Part shown: positions 54,490 through 63,023 of the stretch, piece by piece
Numbering within the stretch: position 1 is the stretch's first letter
Layout: every line of letters starts with the position of its first letter
From: Prevotella sp.
GTDB taxonomy: Bacteria > Bacteroidota > Bacteroidia > Bacteroidales > Bacteroidaceae
Assembly (NCBI GenBank): GCA_016285245.1
Contig: JAEEQH010000005.1
Coordinates: 62,001-126,000, forward strand
DNA: 64,000 nucleotides
Reading direction: 5' to 3'
The notes under the pieces: model-generated
Seen by the model: the letters and a program-made list of their open reading frames with translations, nothing else
Database searches by the model: none
What the model was told of the DNA's origin: nothing
Translations under genes and position numbers: made by a program

Positions 54490-55677
54490 ATGAAAAGGAT
54501 CTCATTGATGTTTGCCTGCCTGCTCACGGCAGGCATAGCAATGGCTGGTGGCCATTGGGTAGGCACATGGGGTACGGCTCCACAACTTGTCGAACGTCAT
54601 AACAACCCGCCAGCACCGGGACTCGCCAACAACTCGCTGCGCGAGATTGTACAGGTATCCATCGGCGGCAAGAAGGTACGTCTGAAGCTGACTAACGAGT
54701 TCAGTCAGGAACCCACGGAGATCAAGGCCGTAGAACTGGCCATCGCCGAGACCTCCGGCATCAGCAGCGACATCGATGAGGCGACGACCATCAGCCTGAC
54801 CTTCGACGGCAAGCCGTCCGTAACTATCCCCGCTGGCGGACAGGTCGTCTCCGACGCTGTCAAGTTCCCCATCGCTGCCCGTGAGAACGTGGCTATCACC
54901 ATCCACTACGGTGCAGCCTCAGCCACTGTCAGCGGGCATCCCGGCTCACGCACCACGTCGTTTCTGAAGGCTGGGAACACCACCGACTTTACCGGTGCCG
55001 TAAGGACTGACCATTGGTACAACATCCAGACACTCGAAGTATTGGCCCCCAGCAAGGCGGGAGCCGTAGCTATCCTCGGAAACTCCATCACCGACGGCCG
55101 TGGCTCGACCACTAACCAGCAAAACCGCTGGCCCGACGTCCTCTCACGCCGTCTGCTGAAGAACAAGGCCACAAGCCAGATCGGTGTCCTCAATATGGGC
55201 ATCGGCGGCAACTGCGTACTACGCGGCGGTCTGGGACCCACGGGAGAGAAGCGCTATCCGCGTGACCTCTTCGGACAAGAGGGCGTGAAGTGGATTATTC
55301 TCTTCGAGGCTGTCAACGACCTCGGCGGCTCATGGAACGGTGTCGAGACAGCAGATCGTGTCATCGACGTCTACAAGCGTATTATCGATGAAGCACACCA
55401 AAAGGGCATCCGCGTCTTCGGTGCCACCATCACCCCGTTCAAGGGCAACAACTACTACTCTGAAGACCATGAGAAAGGGCGTAGCACACTGAACGAGTGG
55501 ATACGTACCACGAATATGCTCGACGGCGTCATAGACTTTGACCGTGCCGTGCGTAATCCCGAGGACCCCGCCGCCCTCCAGCAGCAGTTCCTCTTCGAGA
55601 ACGACTGGCTCCACCTTAACGCCGTTGGCTATGAGACGATGGGCAACAGCATCGACTTGAATCTCTTTGCAAAGTAA
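54490..55677 (+). CDS. SGNH/GDSL hydrolase family protein
   Basis: AVAILGNSITDGRGS; NMGIGGNCVLRGGLGPTG; ILFEAVNDLGG; NDWLHLNAVGYETMG. Confidence 0.92.
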   Translation: MKRISLMFACLLTAGIAMAGGHWVGTWGTAPQLVERHNNPPAPGLANNSLREIVQVSIGGKKVRLKLTNEFSQEPTEIKAVELAIAETSGISSDIDEATTISLTFDGKPSVTIPAGGQVVSDAVKFPIAARENVAITIHYGAASATVSGHPGSRTTSFLKAGNTTDFTGAVRTDHWYNIQTLEVLAPSKAGAVAILGNSITDGRGSTTNQQNRWPDVLSRRLLKNKATSQIGVLNMGIGGNCVLRGGLGPTGEKRYPRDLFGQEGVKWIILFEAVNDLGGSWNGVETADRVIDVYKRIIDEAHQKGIRVFGATITPFKGNNYYSEDHEKGRSTLNEWIRTTNMLDGVIDFDRAVRNPEDPAALQQQFLFENDWLHLNAVGYETMGNSIDLNLFAK

Positions 55678-55733
55678 AGACGTTCTTTTTGCTGCCCTTG
55701 CTATAAAGACGTTCTTTTCGCTGCCCTTGCTAA
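55676..55733 (+). repeat. two tandem 29-bp repeats after the SGNH hydrolase
   Basis: AAAGACGTTCTTTTTGCTGCCCTTGCTAT / AAAGACGTTCTTTTCGCTGCCCTTGCTAA. Confidence 0.92.
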
Positions 55734-55740
55734 AAACAAA

Positions 55741-55775
55741 TCTCCGAGACTACTGAAGTCCCGGAGATTTTTGTT
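55741..55775 (+). terminator. Rho-independent-type terminator
   Basis: TCTCCGAGAC-tactgaa-GTCCCGGAGA then ttttttgttttt. Confidence 0.85.
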
Positions 55776-55819
55776 TTTATAATAATCGTGTTTGTGTTGA
55801 TTCTTTCAAGCTGGCTTTT

Positions 55820-58800
55820 TTACATGGGGCCTCCGAAGCCACCGCCGAAGCCACCGCCGAAGCCTCCGCCGAAGCCACCGCCACGGTTGCCGCCGCGGTT
55901 ACCGCCGCGGTTACCGCCGCGGTTGTTACCACCGCCCATCGGCATACCGCCACCGAAGCCGCCCATGCCCATACCCATGCCGTTGCGCATACCGCGACGG
56001 GCTTCACGGGTACCGAAGAGGTTGATGCGGTAGATGACGTGCAGCATAGCATACGAGGTAACGGCATTGTACTCGTTATCGGTACGTGCCATGGCGCTAA
56101 TGGTACGAGAGAAGTTCGACTGCTGTTGCAGGATGTCATAGAACTGCAGCGAGACGGTCAGCGGCTTGCCCTGCAGGAAGCCTTGCGAGATCTGTGCGTT
56201 CCAGATAAGCTCGTTGGTGTTCATCGAAGCATCGCTGTAGCCACGACGGCTGTTCATGCCCATATCGGTAGCAATCTGGGTGCCCCAAGGCATCGTCAGC
56301 GTGGTATTGAAGCCGTAAGCATAAGTCCAGGTGTCGAGGTTCGACTGCGGCTGCAGCTCATTCTTCGTGTGGTTGTAGTTCAACGAACCATTGAGCTCCA
56401 CCTCAACCCAGTCGTTACGGAAGCTGAGTCCGAGACGGCTACCAATCATGTTCTGCTTCGTGACGTTCTTCACCGACTCACCGTTCTGAGTGATATAGCT
56501 CACGCGGTTGTTGAAGTTGTCGTTCAGAGAGACGTTGTAGCTGAAGTAGCCCAGCGAGTCAATAGCCGAACTCCACATCACATTACCACCAGCATTCCAG
56601 TTTCCGTTGATATTCTCAGGACGTGAAGTCTGTCCACCGGTCTTCTCGTCGTAGGTCACCTTGTTAGAGATGCTGTTAGCCGTGGTCGAGAAGTTAGCGT
56701 TGGCGTTGATAAAGCGCTGGTGATTCATGATGTAGTTGTTGAAGCGCAGGTTGAAGCTCTGTGTGAACGACGGCTTCAGGTCGGGGTTACCAGTGGTCTT
56801 GTTCAAGGGGTTCGTATCGTCGTTGATGACAAGCAGCTGGTCGATGGACGGCTGACTGGTGCTACCACGATACTCGAAGCGCAGCTGACCCTGCTGGTTA
56901 AAGCGCCAGCGGAAGTTGGCTGTCGGGCTCCAGTTGATGACCGAGCGGTTCACCACGGTGTCGACACCTAAGTAGCGCTGTGTGTACTCAGAACTCTGGG
57001 GTACCAACTGTACACCGATATTGAAGTCGTAGGTGTTGCGGATGAAGCGCAACTGGATTTCACCCGTATGGATATAGTTCTTATAGGCTGAGTAGCGGCT
57101 CTGATCCTTACTATAGAAGTCATCGCCCGATGACGGGTTGTAACCATTCTGAACCAGATTGAAGTAGTCGCCCCACTGACGGTAAACAGGTGTTATACCG
57201 TTAAAATCATATCCCAGATTAGGATCCTTGTTAGGATTGTTCAAAAGCGGCTTCGAGTAGTCATACGTCTGACGGTCGTTCTCGTTGTAGCGATACTGGA
57301 AGGAGTAGCTGAACTGCAGGAACGTGGCGTAGGCAATAGGCTCGCTGTAGGTTGCACGGGCGCTGTAGTCCCACGACTTGGTGGGCGAGAAGTTGTAACG
57401 GTTGGTCTGGTATTCTGACAGACCGCTGATGCCATTGAAAATGGTTGTTGACTGGAAGAGTTTAGTCTGGTTGCTTGAGAGCTGCTGGTTCTCGTTGTTG
57501 CTGTAGTTGGCGTTCAACTGCAGGGTAATATTACGTCCGCGACCATTGAGCAGGCGGTTAACCATCAACGTACCACCCAGTCGCTTATTCTCTCCATATG
57601 AGAGCGAATTATTTCTGCTACCATTGACAAGAATGCTGTCCAGACTAACGCCGTCATAGCCTTTGTTCATGAGGATTTCCTGCAGAACGGCCGAAGTCAG
57701 CTGGACGTTCAGGTAGTCGTAGGGGTCCTGATTGAACGTGGCCGATGTGCTCCAGCTACGGCTGTCGCTAGTACCGTAGCTCCAGTTTGGACGGAAGTTG
57801 ATGTTCCAAAGTGTATCGGGTGTCCACTCAATGCGTCCGCTGGCGCTCCAGTTGTTCGAGCGCGAATAGTTCTGGTTCACCGAGTTCTGGAACGACGAGG
57901 TGCTACCCACGAAGTTCTCGCTGGAACGGCGTGACCATGAGTCGCCGTCGCGGTGGTTCCAGTTTACACTGGCCTGTGCAATGATTTTGTCGGTCTTCTC
58001 GAAGTTGTAGTTCAGCATGCCTGACTTGGCAGCATTCAGGCCGCCGCCACCCATGCCACGGCCACCGCCGAAACCACGACCGCCACCGCCGCCGAAGCCC
58101 ATGTCGTTGGTATTGTTGGCATTAAGCATGGCCATCAAACGATGGTCGCCGCGCATCATCATGCCAAAGAGACGTCCGGAGTAGCGTTCCTTCGTACCTA
58201 CTGCCACATCGGCATTAGCCATCGTACCACGATTCATGCCGGCACGCAGTCCGAAGTCGATGACTGTCTGCTCGTTGCCGTCGTCAATACCGGTGATACG
58301 TGCCAGGTCACTCTTCTCGTCGTAGGCACGGATACGCTCCACAATGTTCGTCGGCAGGTTCTTCAGGGCGGTCTTCGTGTCGCCGAACTCCTTGCCGTCC
58401 ACCTTAATCTTCGTCACGGACTTGCCGTTAATCTTGATGTTGCCGTCGTCATCGAGCTCAGCACCCGGCAGACGCTTCACCAGCTCCTCAACAACGGAGC
58501 CCTCGGGCGTGCGGAACGCGTCCGCGTTATATATTAAGGTGTCACCCTTCGACTGGACCTTGGCCAGATGAGCCGTCACCGTGGCACCCTTCAGCATGAT
58601 GGCGTCAGGGGCAATAGCGATGGTTCCCATGGACACAGCCTTGCCCTGAATGGTGACACGCTTCGTGTAGGGCTTGAAGCCCACATACGTGATGCGGAGG
58701 ATATAAGTGGCGTTGGAAGGGGCCTTCACCGTGAACTGTCCCTCCATATTGGTGACAGCATTGGTCACTACCGTCGAGTCGCTCCTCAGCAGGCTCACCG

Positions 58801-58918
58801 TGGCCTGGATGACGGCATCCTGAGTATCTTTCTCTACTACTTTACCCGTAATGTTTCCTTGGGCAAAAACTGAAACGGTTGTCGCCAGGACAACCACTGC
58901 AAGAATGAGTCTTTTCAT
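55820..58918 (-). CDS. TonB-dependent receptor-like outer-membrane protein with carboxypeptidase-like N-domain and Gly-rich C-terminus
   Basis: ITGKVVEKDTQDAVIQATVSLLRSDSTVVTNAVTNMEGQFTVKAPSNATYILRITYVGFKPY; C-term RGGNRGGNRGGGFGGGFGGGFGGGFGGPM. Confidence 0.9.
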   Translation of the reverse strand: MKRLILAVVVLATTVSVFAQGNITGKVVEKDTQDAVIQATVSLLRSDSTVVTNAVTNMEGQFTVKAPSNATYILRITYVGFKPYTKRVTIQGKAVSMGTIAIAPDAIMLKGATVTAHLAKVQSKGDTLIYNADAFRTPEGSVVEELVKRLPGAELDDDGNIKINGKSVTKIKVDGKEFGDTKTALKNLPTNIVERIRAYDEKSDLARITGIDDGNEQTVIDFGLRAGMNRGTMANADVAVGTKERYSGRLFGMMMRGDHRLMAMLNANNTNDMGFGGGGGRGFGGGRGMGGGGLNAAKSGMLNYNFEKTDKIIAQASVNWNHRDGDSWSRRSSENFVGSTSSFQNSVNQNYSRSNNWSASGRIEWTPDTLWNINFRPNWSYGTSDSRSWSTSATFNQDPYDYLNVQLTSAVLQEILMNKGYDGVSLDSILVNGSRNNSLSYGENKRLGGTLMVNRLLNGRGRNITLQLNANYSNNENQQLSSNQTKLFQSTTIFNGISGLSEYQTNRYNFSPTKSWDYSARATYSEPIAYATFLQFSYSFQYRYNENDRQTYDYSKPLLNNPNKDPNLGYDFNGITPVYRQWGDYFNLVQNGYNPSSGDDFYSKDQSRYSAYKNYIHTGEIQLRFIRNTYDFNIGVQLVPQSSEYTQRYLGVDTVVNRSVINWSPTANFRWRFNQQGQLRFEYRGSTSQPSIDQLLVINDDTNPLNKTTGNPDLKPSFTQSFNLRFNNYIMNHQRFINANANFSTTANSISNKVTYDEKTGGQTSRPENINGNWNAGGNVMWSSAIDSLGYFSYNVSLNDNFNNRVSYITQNGESVKNVTKQNMIGSRLGLSFRNDWVEVELNGSLNYNHTKNELQPQSNLDTWTYAYGFNTTLTMPWGTQIATDMGMNSRRGYSDASMNTNELIWNAQISQGFLQGKPLTVSLQFYDILQQQSNFSRTISAMARTDNEYNAVTSYAMLHVIYRINLFGTREARRGMRNGMGMGMGGFGGGMPMGGGNNRGGNRGGNRGGNRGGGFGGGFGGGFGGGFGGPM

Positions 58919-59072
58919 AAAATATTTTGGCTTTTTCTGAACTTTTGACGCCGAAATGTCTAAAACGTTTAATCTTATTTGAGAAAAAAATGTGTAATTA
59001 ATACATTTTATCATTTATTTTGTTGCATTTTCAGAAAAATTCAATTATCTTTGCACCGCAAACCGTAAACCA

Positions 59073-60140
59073 ATGAATACCCAAAAGGTCATTATCTCCC
59101 GAAATCTGGAGGAAGAACTGTCTGCCGCCATGGTGGATTGTGAGCGTGACCGTCTATTCGTACTCGTTGACGAAAATACAGAGCGACTCTGTCTGCCACT
59201 ACTGAGCGACATGGACTGCATGAAGGGCGCACAGGTCATCACCATTGGTGCTACGGATGCCAACAAGACGGTCAACACACTGCAGCAGGTGTGGACAGCA
59301 CTCCAACAGGGCGGTGCCACACGCCACTCGCTGCTGGTGAACCTCGGCGGAGGAATGGTGACCGATCTCGGCGGCTTTGCTGCCGCAACGTTCAAGCGTG
59401 GACTGAACTACATCAACATCCCGACAACGCTACTCGCCATGGTCGACGCCTCGGTAGGCGGAAAGACGGGGGTGAACTTCGGAGGACTGAAGAACGAGGT
59501 TGGTGTATTCTCGAACGCCAGTGCCGTGATTCTCGACACTACGTTCCTCAAGACGATGGACCACGAGAACCTGCTTTCCGGCTACGCCGAGATGCTGAAG
59601 CACGGACTCATCAGCGACGACCGTCACTGGGCAGAGATCCTGAAGCATCAGGAGACGCTGGAGAACCTGGAGAGTACGGATAATCTGGTCAAACTCTCCG
59701 CTTTGCTGGCCGACAGCGTTGCTGTGAAGCAGCGCATCGTCACGGAGGACCCAACGGAGCAGGGACTGCGTAAGGCTCTGAATCTGGGACACACCGTGGG
59801 TCACGCCTTCGAGTCGCTGGCTCTGCAACGCAAGCCCATTCTTCATGGCTATGCCGTAGCCTACGGACTGGTCTGCGAGCTCTACCTGAGCTGTGTCAAG
59901 ACGGGATTTCCCACGGACAAGATGCGGCAGACGGTCAGTTTCATCCGCGAGCACTACGGGCAGATGAGCATCACCTGTGACGACTACCCCACCCTGCTCC
60001 AGCTGATGACGCACGACAAGAAGAACGTTGCCGGCAAGATTAACTTCACGCTACTGGGTGGTGTCGGCGACATCCGCATCAACCAGACGGCGACAGAGGA
60101 AGACATCAAGGAGGCTCTCGACTTCTACCGTGAGGGCTGA
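59073..60140 (+). CDS. aroB: 3-dehydroquinate synthase
   Basis: NLGGGMVTDLGGFAAATFKRGLNYINIPTTLLAMVDASVGGKTGVNFGGLKNEVGVF; LNLGHTVGHAFE. Confidence 0.96.
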   Translation: MNTQKVIISRNLEEELSAAMVDCERDRLFVLVDENTERLCLPLLSDMDCMKGAQVITIGATDANKTVNTLQQVWTALQQGGATRHSLLVNLGGGMVTDLGGFAAATFKRGLNYINIPTTLLAMVDASVGGKTGVNFGGLKNEVGVFSNASAVILDTTFLKTMDHENLLSGYAEMLKHGLISDDRHWAEILKHQETLENLESTDNLVKLSALLADSVAVKQRIVTEDPTEQGLRKALNLGHTVGHAFESLALQRKPILHGYAVAYGLVCELYLSCVKTGFPTDKMRQTVSFIREHYGQMSITCDDYPTLLQLMTHDKKNVAGKINFTLLGGVGDIRINQTATEEDIKEALDFYREG

Positions 60141-60243
60141 CAACGATAGAGATAGAAAAAGCCTATATTACCAATAATACTTTTTAACTAGATTGCTCTT
60201 TTATCAATCAAGAAAAATCTAAAACCATTATTACACTAACCAC

Positions 60244-60279
60244 AATCGAGGCGTTCTTCGTGAGAAGCGCGCCTCGATT
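60244..60279 (+). terminator. strong hairpin downstream of aroB
   Basis: AATCGAGGCG ... CGCCTCGATT with inner TTCT/AGAA pairing. Confidence 0.75.
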
Positions 60280-60370
60280 CGTTTATTGTCGGGAAAGACC
60301 TTCTGTTGCTTTAAGGACTTTCCGCTGTCTTTGTTGTAAGAGTCTTCAGGGGGACTGTCTGCCGTTCCGT

Positions 60371-61873
60371 CTACGAGTGGAGCTCGAGCACGAAGCGGGT
60401 ACCCTTGGTGTACTGTCCGTCAATGTCGAGATCACCGTTCATCTTCTGGGCCATTTGCTTGCAGATAGGCAGTCCAAGACCGTCGCCGGTAGTCAGGTCG
60501 CGGATTTCGAGGAACGGCTTGAACACGTCCTCGCGCTTCTCCTCGGCTATGCCTTCGCCGCTGTCCGTCACCAGGAACTGGTGAGTGTGAGGACCACGCT
60601 TCTTGAACTCCAGGGTAATCGTGCCGTTCTCGGGGGTGTACTCCGCAGCGTTCTTCAACAGATGGCGCAGGATGTGCGACACGTACTCCTTGTTGATCTC
60701 GGCACTCATCTTCGGCGCCGTCACCGTCAGCTTCACACCACTCTTCACCTTCGGACGGATCTCTTCTATCAATGCTTCGCAGAAGGGTGTCACCTGTGTA
60801 TTCTCCAGTTCCACAGGGGCATCGGAGTTCTCCAACTCCGAGAGTGTCTGGATGTGGCTCGAGAAGTCCAGCAACGCCTTTACCTCGGGCTGACGGGCAT
60901 CGAGTTTCTGCAGCGTGGGATCAAGCTGCGCCGAGATGTTGCTGATGAACTTCGCCTTCAGGGCGTTGTTCTCGTTGGCCAACTTGATGGTCTTCTTCTG
61001 CTTACGCGTCAGCAGGATGAAGCGCATCAGCACGATGGCACCGAGTACCAGGGCGGCAGCAAGGATAGCAGCGAGCACAGCTAGTCCGATGATGATGGCC
61101 TGACGCGTGGTCAGCGAACTGTCCTTCTCGGCTATCGTCGCCTCGTTATCAGCAATCTGCTTCTTCAGCGCTGCTCGCTCGTCAGCCACCTTGATGGCGT
61201 CCACAGAGTCCTTCCAGGCTATGTAGCTGCTATACGACTGTGCCACGAGGCTGGCGCTGTTGCTGCGGCGACCGTTGGCAATGAGCGTCTTGTAGGCCTC
61301 CTCCACCTTGTCGTACTCCTTATCGGCCGTGAGTTTCGCTGCCATCTCCTTGAATACGGCATTTCCCTGAGCCGTCAGTCCGAAGGTGTAGTAGTAGACG
61401 GCTTTGCTGTAGAGCAGGTCGTTACTGACAGCATCGTCGTGGGCCGTGGCGGCAAGGTTCTCCATCGTATTGAGGAATTCCTTGGCGTTGGCGGCGCGCT
61501 TCATCTTCATGTACATCTGCATTCGCTCCTTGGCGGTGTAGTAGCGCAGAGCGGCGTTCTCAGAGGCCGACGGACGCGAGTTGCTAATAGCCTGATCCAC
61601 ACGGTGGAGGAACTCAAAGGCCTCGTGGTAGAGATTCTCGCGGTAGTAGAGAGCCGTAGCTTTCGCACCACACTCCACGCTCTGTCGCATCTGTCCCTTG
61701 CTGGCATAGTCCTCAAAGGCACGGATATACAAGGAACGGGCGTTAGCCACCTTTCCGCTCGATGCCTCCTCCTCGGCACGCTGCTGCAGCGAACTCTTTG
61801 CCGACTCCTGTGCACTAACCAGCACACAACTGAGGAGCAGACTCATGATAATTGCAAAAAACTTTCTGTTCAT
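60371..61873 (-). CDS. membrane sensor histidine kinase with periplasmic TPR-like domain
   Basis: Signal/TM; HILRHLLKNAAEYTPENGTITLEF; DSGEGIAEEKREDVFKPFLEI; GDGLGLPICKQMAQKMNGDLDID. Confidence 0.85.
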   Translation of the reverse strand: MNRKFFAIIMSLLLSCVLVSAQESAKSSLQQRAEEEASSGKVANARSLYIRAFEDYASKGQMRQSVECGAKATALYYRENLYHEAFEFLHRVDQAISNSRPSASENAALRYYTAKERMQMYMKMKRAANAKEFLNTMENLAATAHDDAVSNDLLYSKAVYYYTFGLTAQGNAVFKEMAAKLTADKEYDKVEEAYKTLIANGRRSNSASLVAQSYSSYIAWKDSVDAIKVADERAALKKQIADNEATIAEKDSSLTTRQAIIIGLAVLAAILAAALVLGAIVLMRFILLTRKQKKTIKLANENNALKAKFISNISAQLDPTLQKLDARQPEVKALLDFSSHIQTLSELENSDAPVELENTQVTPFCEALIEEIRPKVKSGVKLTVTAPKMSAEINKEYVSHILRHLLKNAAEYTPENGTITLEFKKRGPHTHQFLVTDSGEGIAEEKREDVFKPFLEIRDLTTGDGLGLPICKQMAQKMNGDLDIDGQYTKGTRFVLELHS

Positions 61874-61992
61874 ATACGATCTGTTTTTCTAGTTTCTTTA
61901 CTTGTTAACCTCTTGATGACAGGCATTACTTGCACAATGTTGGTGCAAAGATAGCAAAGATAATTTATTCCACCAAACTTTTTCCGCTCTTT

Positions 61993-62973
61993 TCACTTTT
62001 CATAGGACTTTCTCAGCGGTTTTCCCGTGGCTGTCCGTGGAAGACTCGCCACATGGATCACCTGGCGCGGACGCCAATAGCGGGGCAACACCGCGTCGCA
62101 CACCGCCCGTGCCTCAGTCTCGTCACCTTCGGTCAGCAGTACTACGGCCTCGCCAAGTCGTGAGTCACGACACTTAGTAATAAGGAACGGTGCGGTGAGT
62201 TTCCCCTCCAGTCGCCGTTCCACCTCTTCTGCCTGTATCTTAATGCCACCGGAGCAGATGACATTGTCCTTCCGTCCCAGCACGCGGAACCTCTTTCCAC
62301 CCGATTCAAACTCCACGATATCATTGGTGACCAACCGGCCCTCATGCACCGCTGGCGCGTCAATCACCAGACAGCCCTCATCCGTCTGCGACAGCGTGAC
62401 GCTCTCGAAGGGAGTGTACCACTCTGTCGCTTCGGGGCCGTTAAGTCGTCGTAGGGCAATGTGGCTGAGTGTCTCCGTCATGCCATAGGTGCTCCAGACG
62501 GCGTTGGGAAAGTCCTTCAGCTCCTCAGCCAGCGATGCATCGATGCCACCTCCTCCTATAATAAGGTGGCGGATGGCCATCAGCCGTTCGCGTTCCTCGG
62601 CCACCTGCAGCGAGTTCCATACCTGTAGTGGCACCATCGCCGCGAAGTCGATACAGGGGTCATTGAGCATTATGCATTGAGTATTATGCATTGAAAGAGG
62701 ATGTCCACTGGGTTCAACGGCTATGAGCCGCAGTCCGCAAGTCAGCGCCCTCACCACCATCATCTTGCCGGCTATATAGTCCAGCGGCATACAGAGCAGG
62801 GCGGTGTCGCCCTCACGGAGTCCCAAGAAACGGCAGGTGATACGTGCCGAGGCCTCCATGCGCCGTTTCTCCACGAGCATGGGCTTCGGCAGTCCCGTCG
62901 AACCGCTGGTATGCACCAGCACCGTCGGGCTCTCGCTGTGCCACTCCTTCAGGAACTCCTCTATCGTCATCAA
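61993..62973 (-). CDS. menE: o-succinylbenzoate--CoA ligase (AMP-binding)
   Basis: PTVLVHTSGSTGLPKPMLVEKRRMEASA; STYGMTETLSHIALR; GRKDNVICSGGIKIQAEEVE; RTATGKPLR. Confidence 0.9.
   Translation of the reverse strand: MMTIEEFLKEWHSESPTVLVHTSGSTGLPKPMLVEKRRMEASARITCRFLGLREGDTALLCMPLDYIAGKMMVVRALTCGLRLIAVEPSGHPLSMHNTQCIMLNDPCIDFAAMVPLQVWNSLQVAEERERLMAIRHLIIGGGGIDASLAEELKDFPNAVWSTYGMTETLSHIALRRLNGPEATEWYTPFESVTLSQTDEGCLVIDAPAVHEGRLVTNDIVEFESGGKRFRVLGRKDNVICSGGIKIQAEEVERRLEGKLTAPFLITKCRDSRLGEAVVLLTEGDETEARAVCDAVLPRYWRPRQVIHVASLPRTATGKPLRKSYEK
62662..62693 (+). repeat. in-frame heptamer array in menE
   Basis: ATTGAGC ATTATGC ATTGAGT ATTATGC ATTG; menE protein LSMHNTQCIMLND. Confidence 0.85.
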
Positions 62974-63023
62974 TGCTTAATGCTTAATGCTTAATGCTTA
63001 ATGCTCAATGCTTAATGCTTAAT
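62971..63023 (-). repeat. heptamer array ATTAAGC x7 at the menC/menE junction
   Basis: Exact reverse complement of 53231-53283, including the ATTGAGC variant at unit 3; holds the menC stop (63005-63007) and ends at the menE start. Confidence 0.97.

Noticed and set aside
55820-58918. SusC-type receptor of a PUL
   Set aside because: No SusD partner adjacent, and the barrel resembles the Gly-rich outer-membrane beta-barrel receptor class instead
60371-61873. Hybrid two-component regulator of a polysaccharide utilisation locus
   Set aside because: Only the kinase part is present; no AraC output domain and no SusC/SusD genes nearby
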